5,152 bases of DNA. Source: Pontiella desulfatans. GTDB taxonomy: Bacteria > Verrucomicrobiota > Kiritimatiellia > Kiritimatiellales > Pontiellaceae. Below the pieces are notes generated by a model. It had not been told where the DNA came from, searched no databases, and saw only the letters and a program-made list of their open reading frames with translations. The stretch lies in the NCBI GenBank assembly GCA_029287275.1, contig JARFRL010000065.1, positions 1-5,152 on the forward strand, written 5' to 3'. Both the position numbers and the translations under genes were made by a program. The number at the start of each line of letters is the position of its first letter. Positions within the stretch are counted from its first letter, which is position 1. Below, piece by piece: positions 1 to 5,152 of this stretch.

Positions 1-293
1 CCTTCACCCAACAGCACACTGAAATAGCCTTTATCGACCGTGACCGTCTGTTGTTCCGACCATTTTAAAATGCCGGCAGATGAAGCGCTGTAAATCCTGA
101 AGATCACTTCATAGTTTTCAGGCGAAGAATTACCCAGCGCAACTCCGTTGCCATCCACCAGAAAGCCCTGGTAGGTCATCCGCTCCGGTGGTGCCTCGAC
201 AGCAACAACCTGATGGCAGAGGCCAAACAGCGCAACGGTGGCCAGCATCGAAAACAGTAGGGTCGGCATTTTGATGGTGATCTGTGTCTTCAT
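1..293 (-). CDS. Secreted protein, N-terminal part (gene runs off the left edge)
   Basis: Reading the minus strand from ATG at 293 gives 97 codons with no stop to base 1, so the C-terminus lies outside the window. The protein opens with a Sec signal peptide: lysines at residues 2 and 8, a hydrophobic core about residues 11-25, and likely cleavage near residues 31-34 (VVA or VEA). The mature part has the pattern MTYQGFLVDGNG, then FRIYSA, LKW-E, V-V-KGYFSVLLG. I recognise this from the widespread N-terminal module of exported bacterial proteins (YQGRL..G.P / F.IY / LW.E / V.V.nG.FsV.LG), which often precedes tail-fibre-like or collagen-like domains; those would lie outside the window. Start 293 is chosen because GGAG sits 6 nt upstream and the signal peptide begins cleanly there. 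In-frame ATGs at 305, 320 and 329 are possible alternatives. It lies 58 nt downstream of the large secreted-protein gene on the same strand, so the two are probably co-transcribed. Exact function is unknown. Confidence 0.75.
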   Translation of the reverse strand, partial: MKTQITIKMPTLLFSMLATVALFGLCHQVVAVEAPPERMTYQGFLVDGNGVALGNSSPENYEVIFRIYSASSAGILKWSEQQTVTVDKGYFSVLLGE

Positions 294-299
294 TTTTTT

Positions 300-303
300 C
301 TCC
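300..303 (-). promoter_or_regulatory. Ribosome binding site of the left-edge secreted protein
   Basis: GGAG on the minus strand, followed by six A residues and then ATG at 293. It decides the start among four in-frame ATG codons (329, 320, 305, 293); I see no equally well placed site for the other three. Confidence 0.6.
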
Positions 304-351
304 ATTTCAAGCGTTTTCATTAAATCCATTATTCCGTCCAAGACTCGGTCA

Positions 352-2193
352 TCAAAGGGGATCCGTGATTTCCGCGATCTCGGATACCCGTCCCAGACTG
401 AACAGCCCGCGCACTTCAAACACCTGCATATCGTTGGTTCCGCCGGCACGAGGCAGTCCCATCACCCGGATCGTTTCCTGATACGCACCGAATAACTCTT
501 CATGGGCCCGGACGCGGTCGGTGAAATTGGTTCCGGGGAAATCCACATCAAGCTGAATCTCCCGTTCGATGGTGTAGGACTCCGACCCCTGAACAAGTTC
601 CTGCCTGAAGCGGGCATCCAGATTGTCGTGATCGGGATGGTAGGTATGCAGGAAGGGATTCGAGCGTTGATCATTATACGGCGTCGCAATCGACGCTTTA
701 ATCGAATTTCCGCGGTCCAGCGTTCCATCAAACAACCAGCCCGGATTCTCTTCGGTCCATGGAAGATGGGTGGCCGTCACACGGCGGGCCTGATCGTATT
801 TCCCGGGGTCGAGTACCGACTCCTGCCGGGTAATCACGGAATTTGAATAGACATCGACACCGAAATAAACCTGCTGCAGCAGGAGCGCGTTTGCGGATTC
901 CGGACGGTGCACGATCAAGCGTAGCGGAAAAGGCCGGGCAACCGATGTAATGTCCCTGTTTACGGAATCAACAATGTAGCTACCAGTGGTAGATATCTGC
1001 AGATCGTTGGTCACCACAACATCCGCATTGGTGATGATTAGCGGGTCTAAAGCCCCGTCTGCATAGGTTTTCAAATACTGCCCCACCTCGGTCACCAAAG
1101 CCTGCCCCACCCAGAGCCCCGCATCGGACCCCACGGTGGCTTCCACCGGCATGGCCACCTCCATCATGCCCAGCGAATCCGTAAATTTAAGCAACCCGGC
1201 CAGAAAACTGCCCGGCGGTTCGACAATGGACGACCGATCAATCCCGAGCACCACCTCTACCTCGGAACCTTCTTCATCCTTCGCGGTCAGCGTCCAGCTC
1301 ATTCCGTTCCCGATGCCGGGCGCCAGAACGGTATAGCCCGCGCTCAAGGTTTGGGGATCAAGGGGACCGCGTACCAACAACGGCGGAATGGCATCGATGG
1401 CCGCCTGGCCCGCTGGCGGCGCCTCGGAGGAAAGCAGATTCATGCTCACCGTAAGCGGTTGGCCGCTCATATTCCGGATCCGGAAACTCAAGGCGCTGCC
1501 GGTAGATCGATAATTCAGCCCATCCCGTCCGGCAAGATCCACCTCGAACGGGCCGAAGTACTGGTTGAAGACTTCACCGGACCGCATCCAGAACGCCTTG
1601 CCCCTTGTCATCGCCTTATTGCGGAACAAAAACGGCTGCACTTCTTTCGGATTGGTCGACCCCAGATCTGTGCCGGCATATTCAAAAACTTCAAAGTTGG
1701 CCGACTGCACATCACTGGCCGCATTAAGGAAGTCCTCAATCATCGGGGGCGTAGCGGGGTCGGTTGGAAAACCAAGCAGGTTAAGCCCGTTCAGATCCCA
1801 GTTTGAGCGCGGAACAACCGGGCGGCCCTTGATGGTCCAGCTGTAGTCCTCGGCCACTTCCACCAGATAGGCCGTATCCCCGGTCAAGGTTTGCAAATCC
1901 GAATCGACATCATTGCGGATCCACTGCTTCCAACCGGTCGCGGTTTGCGTGTACTCGGTGGGACTCGTATAAAAGTTTCCGGCCGTTGGAACATTCCAGC
2001 GCCATATCTGCGTGATCGGACTGTTGATATCCTGAGCGATTAAATCATCAATGGATTCGTGCGACGGATCGACATGCAGAAACACGCCATTCCAACCGGC
2101 TTTGAGTTCAATGGTTTCAGTCAGCCATTGCCCTGAGGATGCATTCACCAGACATGCAACACAAACGAAAGCCAGTTTATATTTAGAAAACAT
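352..2193 (-). CDS. Large secreted protein of unknown function, about 613 aa
   Basis: A long uninterrupted frame ends in TGA at 354-352. A Sec signal peptide is clear: MFSKYK, hydrophobic core about residues 7-18, cleavage near ASS-GQ (19-22). The frame can be extended to a TTG at 2247, but that lies at the predicted transcription start and would put a poor leader before the signal peptide, so it is rejected. ATGs at 2202, 2199 and 2193 are all possible; AAGGGA at 2208-2203 is best spaced for 2199 or 2193. The mature N-terminus has IELKAGWNGVFLHVDP (28-43), then IWRWN and a segment with TGDTAYLVEV and NLLGFPTDPATPP. This style is familiar to me from large exported proteins of Verrucomicrobiota/Planctomycetota-type genomes, but I know no established function. 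The protein seems beta-rich, with no transmembrane helix, catalytic motif or C-terminal sorting signal visible. It is the first gene of a likely two-or-more-gene operon of exported proteins. Confidence 0.85.
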   Translation of the reverse strand: MFSKYKLAFVCVACLVNASSGQWLTETIELKAGWNGVFLHVDPSHESIDDLIAQDINSPITQIWRWNVPTAGNFYTSPTEYTQTATGWKQWIRNDVDSDLQTLTGDTAYLVEVAEDYSWTIKGRPVVPRSNWDLNGLNLLGFPTDPATPPMIEDFLNAASDVQSANFEVFEYAGTDLGSTNPKEVQPFLFRNKAMTRGKAFWMRSGEVFNQYFGPFEVDLAGRDGLNYRSTGSALSFRIRNMSGQPLTVSMNLLSSEAPPAGQAAIDAIPPLLVRGPLDPQTLSAGYTVLAPGIGNGMSWTLTAKDEEGSEVEVVLGIDRSSIVEPPGSFLAGLLKFTDSLGMMEVAMPVEATVGSDAGLWVGQALVTEVGQYLKTYADGALDPLIITNADVVVTNDLQISTTGSYIVDSVNRDITSVARPFPLRLIVHRPESANALLLQQVYFGVDVYSNSVITRQESVLDPGKYDQARRVTATHLPWTEENPGWLFDGTLDRGNSIKASIATPYNDQRSNPFLHTYHPDHDNLDARFRQELVQGSESYTIEREIQLDVDFPGTNFTDRVRAHEELFGAYQETIRVMGLPRAGGTNDMQVFEVRGLFSLGRVSEIAEITDPL

Positions 2194-2202
2194 GATCATC
2201 AT

Positions 2203-2208
2203 TCCCTT
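2203..2208 (-). promoter_or_regulatory. Ribosome binding site of the 613-aa secreted protein
   Basis: AAGGGA on the minus strand directly precedes the cluster ATG-ATG-ATC-ATG (2202-2191). The distance from GGG is only 1 nt to the first ATG, 4 nt to the second and 10 nt to the third, so the second or third ATG is the likelier start. All give the same signal peptide core. Confidence 0.5.
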
Positions 2209-2252
2209 GTTTCGGGCCAAGCTAATGATCGAAAATATTTTTAACAACTACT

Positions 2253-2261
2253 ATTATAACA
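2253..2261 (-). promoter_or_regulatory. Extended -10 promoter for the secreted-protein operon
   Basis: The minus strand reads TGTTATAAT, a perfect TGnTATAAT extended -10 element (consensus TATAAT at 2258-2253). No good TTGACA is seen 16-18 nt upstream, which fits known extended -10 promoters that do not need a strong -35. The predicted transcription start is near 2246, giving a leader of about 44-53 nt with the ribosome binding site at 2208-2203. The AT-rich, T-tract-rich stretch upstream may act as an UP element or as curved DNA. Confidence 0.65.
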
Positions 2262-2278
2262 TTTTAGGCTCATTGTCG

Positions 2279-2324
2279 TTTTTTACTGCATTTTTATCGT
2301 TTTTAGCTATTTTATTACATTTTT
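2279..2324. promoter_or_regulatory. Phased T/A-tracts upstream of the promoter (probable curved DNA)
   Basis: T-tracts of 4-6 bases occur at 2279-2284, 2291-2295, 2300-2304, 2310-2313 and 2320-2324. Their centres are about 9-11.5 bp apart, close to one helical turn, so the bends should add up. They lie just upstream of the extended -10 box at 2253-2261. Known roles for such DNA are promoter activation (UP-element-like contacts with RNA polymerase) and binding of nucleoid proteins. Which applies here cannot be told from sequence. Confidence 0.5.
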
Positions 2325-2402
2325 GAAACTTTCTGATAAAGACAAACGGCATCCAACACACGTTTTGTGATTGCGTTAAAATAGTTTTCTGAAGCTCGTA
2401 AA

Positions 2403-2429
2403 GTCATTTCAGGAACGGATTAAAATGAC
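2403..2429. repeat. Inverted repeat downstream of the MscS remnant (weak terminator candidate)
   Basis: GTCATTT (2403-2409) and AAATGAC (2423-2429) are perfect 7-bp complementary arms with a 13-nt loop, 30 nt past the stop of the MscS remnant on the minus strand. The stem is AT-rich, the loop is long, and only TTT follows on the minus strand, so it is a poor match to an intrinsic terminator. The rest of the 2203-2459 spacer holds the secreted-protein promoter and nothing else I can recognise. Confidence 0.3.
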
Positions 2430-2459
2430 CCTACGGCATGCTCGGTAGTACGCGTTGTA

Positions 2460-2729
2460 TTAATCCGGCACGTTTCCGCCTGTAACGCTTTCTTTGTACT
2501 TTTCCAGAATCTGGAGATCGAAGGGCTTACTCGCCTCACCCATGTAGATGGTGCGGTGCGGGAAGGGAATTTCGATGTTGTTTTCATCGAAGGCATATTT
2601 GACGCGCCGCAGGAATTCACGTCCGACGTCCCATTGCCGGATCGGCTTGGTTTTGACGCGGCCCTTGATCACCACCGCCGAATCGTCAAACTTGTCGCTG
2701 CCGAAGATCTCCGGCTCCACCGCCTTCAT
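2460..2729 (-). pseudogene. C-terminal remnant of an MscS-family mechanosensitive channel
   Basis: The 89 codons end at TAA (2462-2460). They match the cytoplasmic alpha/beta C-terminal domain of MscS-type channels: FGSDKFDDSAVVIKGRVKT, then IRQWDVGREFLRRVKYAFDE, then NNIEIPFPHRTIYMGE. The last is the hallmark near-C-terminal strand (I.IPFPhrTi). Family members need several N-terminal transmembrane helices, including the pore-lining TM3, and a beta domain; all are missing. The ATG at 2729 is preceded in frame by TAG and TAA and has no ribosome binding site that I see, so it is probably not a real start. The homology seems to begin at about residue 4-5 (EPEIFGSDKF), so the coding sequence was cut near 2722-2730. 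The remaining piece could not form a channel. Family assignment is confident; whether this is a true pseudogene or an assembly break is open. Confidence 0.8.
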
Positions 2730-2735
2730 CTATTA
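2722..2735. other. Junction joining two 5'-truncated genes head to head
   Basis: To the left, minus-strand MscS coding sequence reads convincingly up to about 2720. To the right, plus-strand coding sequence (IYYGDKTLVKK...) reads from about 2730 to a stop at 2841. Each gene's missing 5' part should lie where the other gene now begins, so the join cannot be ancestral. I see no insertion sequence, target duplication or tRNA at the join. A deletion, inversion end-point or misassembly explains it equally well. Confidence 0.6.
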
Positions 2736-2841
2736 CGGCGACAAAACGCTCGTCAAAAAACTCGGCCTCAAACCCGAATGGAAACACCCCCTCACGGCCG
2801 GCGGCCTCGACGGCATGCTCTGCAAATACGAGCTGTATTAA
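2730..2841 (+). pseudogene. C-terminal remnant of an unidentified plus-strand gene
   Basis: About 36 codons ending at TAA (2839-2841) read IYYGDKTLVKKLGLKPEW, then KHPLTAGGLDGMLCKYELY. Codon use (GGC, CTC, GCC, AAA) resembles the guaB gene downstream, which supports real coding on this strand. The frame stays open upstream to 2548, but that part is antisense to the MscS remnant and reads as a low-complexity shadow, so the real coding part starts at the junction near 2730. I do not recognise the family; the IYYG motif recurs in several glycosidase-like beta folds, but that is too weak to name one. It has no start codon or ribosome binding site. If the junction is an artefact, this is simply the 3' end of the gene normally upstream of guaB. 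No convincing terminator follows; only AGAGAA/TTCTCT arms (2841-2846, 2866-2871) with a 19-nt loop. Confidence 0.5.
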
Positions 2842-2882
2842 GAGAAGACGGGCTTTAGTTGCGGATTCTCTAATTCCTGCGC

Positions 2883-2911
2883 TTGACTCGATCCGCGCGG
2901 CCGCACAAAAT
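2883..2911 (+). promoter_or_regulatory. Probable sigma70-type promoter of guaB
   Basis: TTGACT (2883-2888, 5 of 6 matches to TTGACA) lies 17 nt from CAAAAT (2906-2911, 4 of 6 to TATAAT). The start of transcription would fall near 2918, giving a very short leader of about 17 nt that still includes the AAAGGA ribosome binding site. The spacer is GC-rich. No purine-box-like operator or riboswitch is recognisable. Confidence 0.45.
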
Positions 2912-2920
2912 AGATCGGCA

Positions 2921-2926
2921 AAAGGA
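2921..2926 (+). promoter_or_regulatory. Ribosome binding site of guaB (decides the start)
   Basis: AAAGGA ends 8 nt before ATG at 2935. The upstream in-frame ATG at 2926 overlaps this site and so cannot use it; the start at 2935 (MSQNQY) is therefore preferred over 2926 (MHKMSQ). Confidence 0.6.
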
Positions 2927-2934
2927 TGCATAAG

Positions 2935-4422
2935 ATGAGCCAAAACCAGTACATCGCGGATTTCATGAACACCTTCCCTTACGAGGGGCTTACGTTCGAC
3001 GACGTTTCGTTGATCACCCAATACGCGGACTTCCTGCCGGGCGACACGGACATCTCCTCGAAGCTGACCCGCAACGTGGGCGTGAAGATCCCTTTCCTCA
3101 GCGCCGCGATGGACACCGTGACCGAAGGACGCATGGCGATTTCAATGGCGATGATGGGCGGAATCGGCGTGATCCACAAGAATCTCGACCCCGAAGTTCA
3201 GGCCCTGCAGGTCAGCCGCGTCAAGCACCACCTCAACGGCCTGATCTCCGATCCGATCACCTTCAACGTCAACGACACGCTCGAAACCATCGCCATCCGC
3301 CGCGCCGAAAAAGGCTACAGCTTCTCCGGTTTCCCGATTCTCGACGACGACGGAAAGCTGGTCGGCATCCTGACCTCCAAGGACATTCGTTTCTCCCGCT
3401 CCAAGCGCGCGCCGGTCACGGATATCATGACCTCCAGCGTGGTCACGGCCAACCCCGAAACCAATCTTCGGCAGGCCTACGACGTCATGCAGCAGCATAA
3501 AATCGGCAAGCTGCCCCTGCTCGACAAAAAAGGGAAGCTGGTCGGTCTATACTCCTACGCCGACGTCCGCCGCCTGATCGAAAACGAAGAACCTCTCTTC
3601 AACCGCGACGCGAAGTATCGCCTGCGGGTAGCCGCCGGCGTCGGCCCGGGCGACTACGAACGCGCCGAGGTGCTCAGCCAAGAGGAAGTCGATGTGCTGG
3701 TGGTCGACACCGCGCACGGACACTCCAAGGGCGTCATCGACATGGTCGCGTGGGTGAAGAAAAAATATCCCCACATCGACGTCATCGGCGGCAACATCGC
3801 CACCGGCGAAGCCGCCCTCGCCCTGCGCGACGCGGGCGCCGACGCCGTCAAAGTCGGCATCGGCCCCGGCTCCATTTGCACCACCCGCGTCGTGGCCGGC
3901 GTGGGCATCCCGCAGATTTCCGCCATCTACGCCGCGGCCAGCGCGCTCAAGGGCGACATCCCCGTCATCGCCGACGGTGGCATCCGCAACTCCGGCGACA
4001 TCGCCAAAGCGCTCGTCGCGGGCGCCGACACGGTCATGATGGGCTCCGTGCTCGCGGGCACCGAGGAAAGCCCCGGCGAAAAAATTATTTTCGAAGGGCG
4101 CCAATTCGTGGTCTATCGCGGTATGGGCTCGCTCGACGCGATGAAATCGCGCGAAGGCAGCCGCCAGCGCTATGGCCTGAGCAACGACGACGATCTGGTG
4201 CCGCAGGGCATCGAGGGCATGGTTCCGTTCGCGGGCACCGTGAGCAAGGTCATGAAGCAATACTGCGGCGGCCTGCAGGCCAGCCTCGGCTACTGCGGAA
4301 CCAAAAACATCGCGGGGCTGAAGAAAAACGGCCGGTTCGTGCGCGTTTCCGGCGCCGGCGCGGTGGAAGCCCACGCTCACGACATCAAGATCACCAAAGA
4401 AGCGCCGAACTACAGAAGGTAG
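2935..4422 (+). CDS. guaB: IMP dehydrogenase, complete (495 aa)
   Basis: IMP dehydrogenase oxidises IMP to XMP with NAD+, the rate-limiting step of GMP synthesis in the cytoplasm. The length is typical of bacterial GuaB. The TIM barrel is split by a CBS pair at about residues 103-215 (GLISDP at 102-107; second CBS from about DIMT at 163). Catalytic features are all present: nucleophile Cys315 in GIGPGSICTTR, IMP-binding DGGIR with Asp347, MMGSVLAGTEESPGE, YRGMGS with Tyr394, the flap Arg412-Tyr413 (RYG), and EGMVPFAGTV. The C-terminus ITKEAPNY is also family-like. The start at 2935 is set by AAAGGA 8 nt upstream. It probably has its own promoter at 2883-2911, and nadE follows 65 bp downstream on the same strand with no clear terminator apart from the repeat hairpin between them. 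Long open frames on the opposite strand are GC-rich shadows. Identification is very secure. Confidence 0.98.
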   Translation: MSQNQYIADFMNTFPYEGLTFDDVSLITQYADFLPGDTDISSKLTRNVGVKIPFLSAAMDTVTEGRMAISMAMMGGIGVIHKNLDPEVQALQVSRVKHHLNGLISDPITFNVNDTLETIAIRRAEKGYSFSGFPILDDDGKLVGILTSKDIRFSRSKRAPVTDIMTSSVVTANPETNLRQAYDVMQQHKIGKLPLLDKKGKLVGLYSYADVRRLIENEEPLFNRDAKYRLRVAAGVGPGDYERAEVLSQEEVDVLVVDTAHGHSKGVIDMVAWVKKKYPHIDVIGGNIATGEAALALRDAGADAVKVGIGPGSICTTRVVAGVGIPQISAIYAAASALKGDIPVIADGGIRNSGDIAKALVAGADTVMMGSVLAGTEESPGEKIIFEGRQFVVYRGMGSLDAMKSREGSRQRYGLSNDDDLVPQGIEGMVPFAGTVSKVMKQYCGGLQASLGYCGTKNIAGLKKNGRFVRVSGAGAVEAHAHDIKITKEAPNYRR

Positions 4423-4423
4423 A

Positions 4424-4488
4424 GTGACGAGAGAAACGTGACGCGTGATCGGTTCACGCCTCACGGCTCACGGGTCACGAATCACGCA
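4424..4488 (+). repeat. Heptameric repeat array filling the guaB-nadE spacer
   Basis: The spacer is made of 7-bp units. GTGA occurs at 4424, 4438 and 4445 (a degenerate unit, GAGAAAC, fills 4431). TCACG then starts at 4454, 4461, 4468, 4475 and 4482, exactly every 7 bp, with the last two bases of each unit variable (CC, GG/GC, GG, AA, CA). The two halves are inverted relative to each other (CGTGA against TCACG). The array begins 2 nt after the guaB stop and ends at the A of the nadE ATG. A 7-bp period is not codon-compatible, so it is not coding. Short TCACGnn-type heptads are, to my recollection, seen dispersed in intergenic regions of some bacterial genomes; their role is not known to me. 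Confidence 0.85.
4437..4465 (+). promoter_or_regulatory. Hairpin formed by the heptad repeats (attenuator/processing candidate)
   Basis: CGTGACGCGTGA (4437-4448) pairs with TCACGCCTCACG (4454-4465) at 11 of 12 positions, the mismatch being C4442 against C4460, around a 5-nt loop TCGGT. The stem is GC-rich but no U-run follows, so it is not a classic intrinsic terminator. Because the right arm exists in five copies, the left arm could pair in alternative registers, including with 4482-4487 right beside the nadE start codon. It may therefore protect the guaB mRNA end or affect nadE translation; this is inference. Confidence 0.5.
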
Positions 4489-5152
4489 TGAAAACCGCCC
4501 TGATTCAAATGAACCCGACGGTCGGCGCGCTGAAAAGCAACGCCGACCTTGTCGTTTCCAAAGCCCGCGAGGCCTTCGCCGCGGGCGCGCGGCTCATTGT
4601 TTTTCCCGAGCTCGCGATCGCGGGCTACCCGCCCGAGGACCTGATTCTGAAGGACCATTTCTGCGGCGACTGCGAAGTTCAACTGGAACGGATCAAGAAC
4701 GAGCTACCCGCCGAAGCCACGGTGGTCGTCGGCGCGCCCGTCGCGCGGCATGGAAAGAAATTCAACGCCGCCATCGTCTACCGCGGCGGGGAAATCATCG
4801 GCGAATACCACAAAACACTCTTACCGAATTATGGCGTCTTCGACGAGAAACGGCTGTTCGAAGCCGGCGGCGAACCGCTCGTCCTGGAGCTCGACGGCCA
4901 AACGGCCGCGGTCCACGTTTGCGAGGATTCGTGGGAACCCAACGGCGCGGCCGTCCAGTCGTTGAAAGATCGGAACATCGATCTGCTGATCAACCTCTCC
5001 GCGTCGCCCTATCACCGCGGCAAGCTGCTCAACGACCGGATCGACGTGCTGGGCCAAACCGCGCGGGAACTGAACGCCACCCTGCTCTATTGCAACATCG
5101 TCGGCGGTCAGGACGAACTCGTCTTCGACGGCGCCAGCATGGTCTTCGCGCC
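4488..5152 (+). CDS. nadE: Glutamine-dependent NAD+ synthetase, N-terminal glutaminase domain (runs off the right edge)
   Basis: From ATG at 4488 the frame is open for 221 codons to the window end; full-length enzymes of this type are about 540 aa or more, so less than half is here. The enzyme amidates nicotinic acid adenine dinucleotide to NAD+ with ATP, taking ammonia from glutamine. The visible part is the nitrilase-like glutaminase domain: MKTALIQMNPTVGAL, FPELAIAGYPPEDL with catalytic Glu41, YHKTLLPNYGVFDE with Lys109, and VHVCEDSW with nucleophile Cys145, followed by INLSASPYHRGK and YCNIVGGQDELVFDG. PPEDL after the Glu and the PNYGVFDE loop point to NadE rather than other nitrilases; the NAD synthetase ATP-pyrophosphatase domain would lie beyond the edge. 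No Shine-Dalgarno precedes the ATG: the heptad repeat occupies that space. The next in-frame ATG (codon 8) has no ribosome binding site either and would delete the conserved first strand. It lies 65 bp behind guaB on the same strand and may be co-transcribed. Confidence 0.93.
   Translation, partial: MKTALIQMNPTVGALKSNADLVVSKAREAFAAGARLIVFPELAIAGYPPEDLILKDHFCGDCEVQLERIKNELPAEATVVVGAPVARHGKKFNAAIVYRGGEIIGEYHKTLLPNYGVFDEKRLFEAGGEPLVLELDGQTAAVHVCEDSWEPNGAAVQSLKDRNIDLLINLSASPYHRGKLLNDRIDVLGQTARELNATLLYCNIVGGQDELVFDGASMVFA

Noticed and set aside
1351..1806. 151-codon plus-strand frame
   Set aside because: It is entirely antisense to the 613-aa secreted-protein gene, with no ribosome binding site or domain.
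2194..2247. N-terminal extension of the 613-aa secreted protein to a TTG start at 2247
   Set aside because: The TTG lies at the predicted transcription start of the extended -10 promoter, lacks a ribosome binding site, and would bury the signal peptide behind about 18 extra residues.
2722..2735. Insertion-sequence or integrase-mediated event at the junction
   Set aside because: No transposase fragment, terminal inverted repeat, target duplication or tRNA end is visible around the join.
2686..3021. 111-codon minus-strand frame spanning the junction and the guaB start
   Set aside because: It crosses the MscS remnant in another frame and runs antisense to guaB; no recognisable domain.
3750..4427. 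225-codon plus-strand frame inside guaB
   Set aside because: It is an out-of-frame reading of guaB with an Arg/His/Pro-rich, low-complexity product and no ribosome binding site.
3547..4464. 305-codon open frame on the minus strand opposite guaB
   Set aside because: It is antisense to a certain guaB. Its product is rich in Ala, Gly, Asp, His and Val as expected from the complement of GC-rich codons, and its first residues come from the heptad repeat.
4437..4465. Intrinsic terminator after guaB
   Set aside because: The stem is good but no T-run follows on the plus strand; it is listed only as a structural or regulatory candidate.
4424..4488. CRISPR array
   Set aside because: Units are 7 bp with 2 variable bases; there are no 20-40 bp repeats or spacers and no cas genes.

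Overview
The window suggests a moderately GC-rich Gram-negative bacterium. The two large secreted proteins on the left look like the surface or exported proteins common in Verrucomicrobiota/Kiritimatiellota and other PVC-group genomes. That assignment is an inference from sequence style only; no rRNA or other phylogenetic marker is present. The right part is visibly richer in G and C, with many GCC/GCG/GGC codons, than the left part.

Left region (1-2340, minus strand): two consecutive secreted-protein genes read leftwards as a probable operon. The first, about 613 aa, starts near 2193 and ends at 352. The second starts at 293 and runs off the left edge of the window. A perfect extended -10 box (TGnTATAAT, 2261-2253), preceded by roughly helically phased T-tracts (2279-2324), looks like their promoter.

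Middle region (2341-2925): after a short intergenic spacer lies an 89-codon C-terminal remnant of an MscS-type mechanosensitive channel (minus strand). Around 2722-2735 it meets the C-terminal remnant of an unrelated plus-strand gene that ends at 2841. Both genes have lost their 5' parts at the same point, so this is a deletion or rearrangement scar, or an assembly chimera.

Right region (2883-5152, plus strand): a complete guaB (IMP dehydrogenase with a CBS pair) has a plausible sigma70-type promoter and ribosome binding site. It is followed after 65 bp by the N-terminal, glutaminase half of a glutamine-dependent NAD+ synthetase (nadE), which runs off the right edge. IMPDH reduces NAD+ while making XMP, and NadE makes NAD+, so the pair is metabolically coherent.

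The whole guaB-nadE spacer is an array of 7-bp repeats: GTGAnnn units, then five exact-phase TCACGnn units. It folds into a hairpin and runs straight into the nadE start codon, leaving no room for a Shine-Dalgarno sequence. This array and the head-to-head gene-fragment junction are the two most notable features. I see no complete undescribed defence or mobile system.
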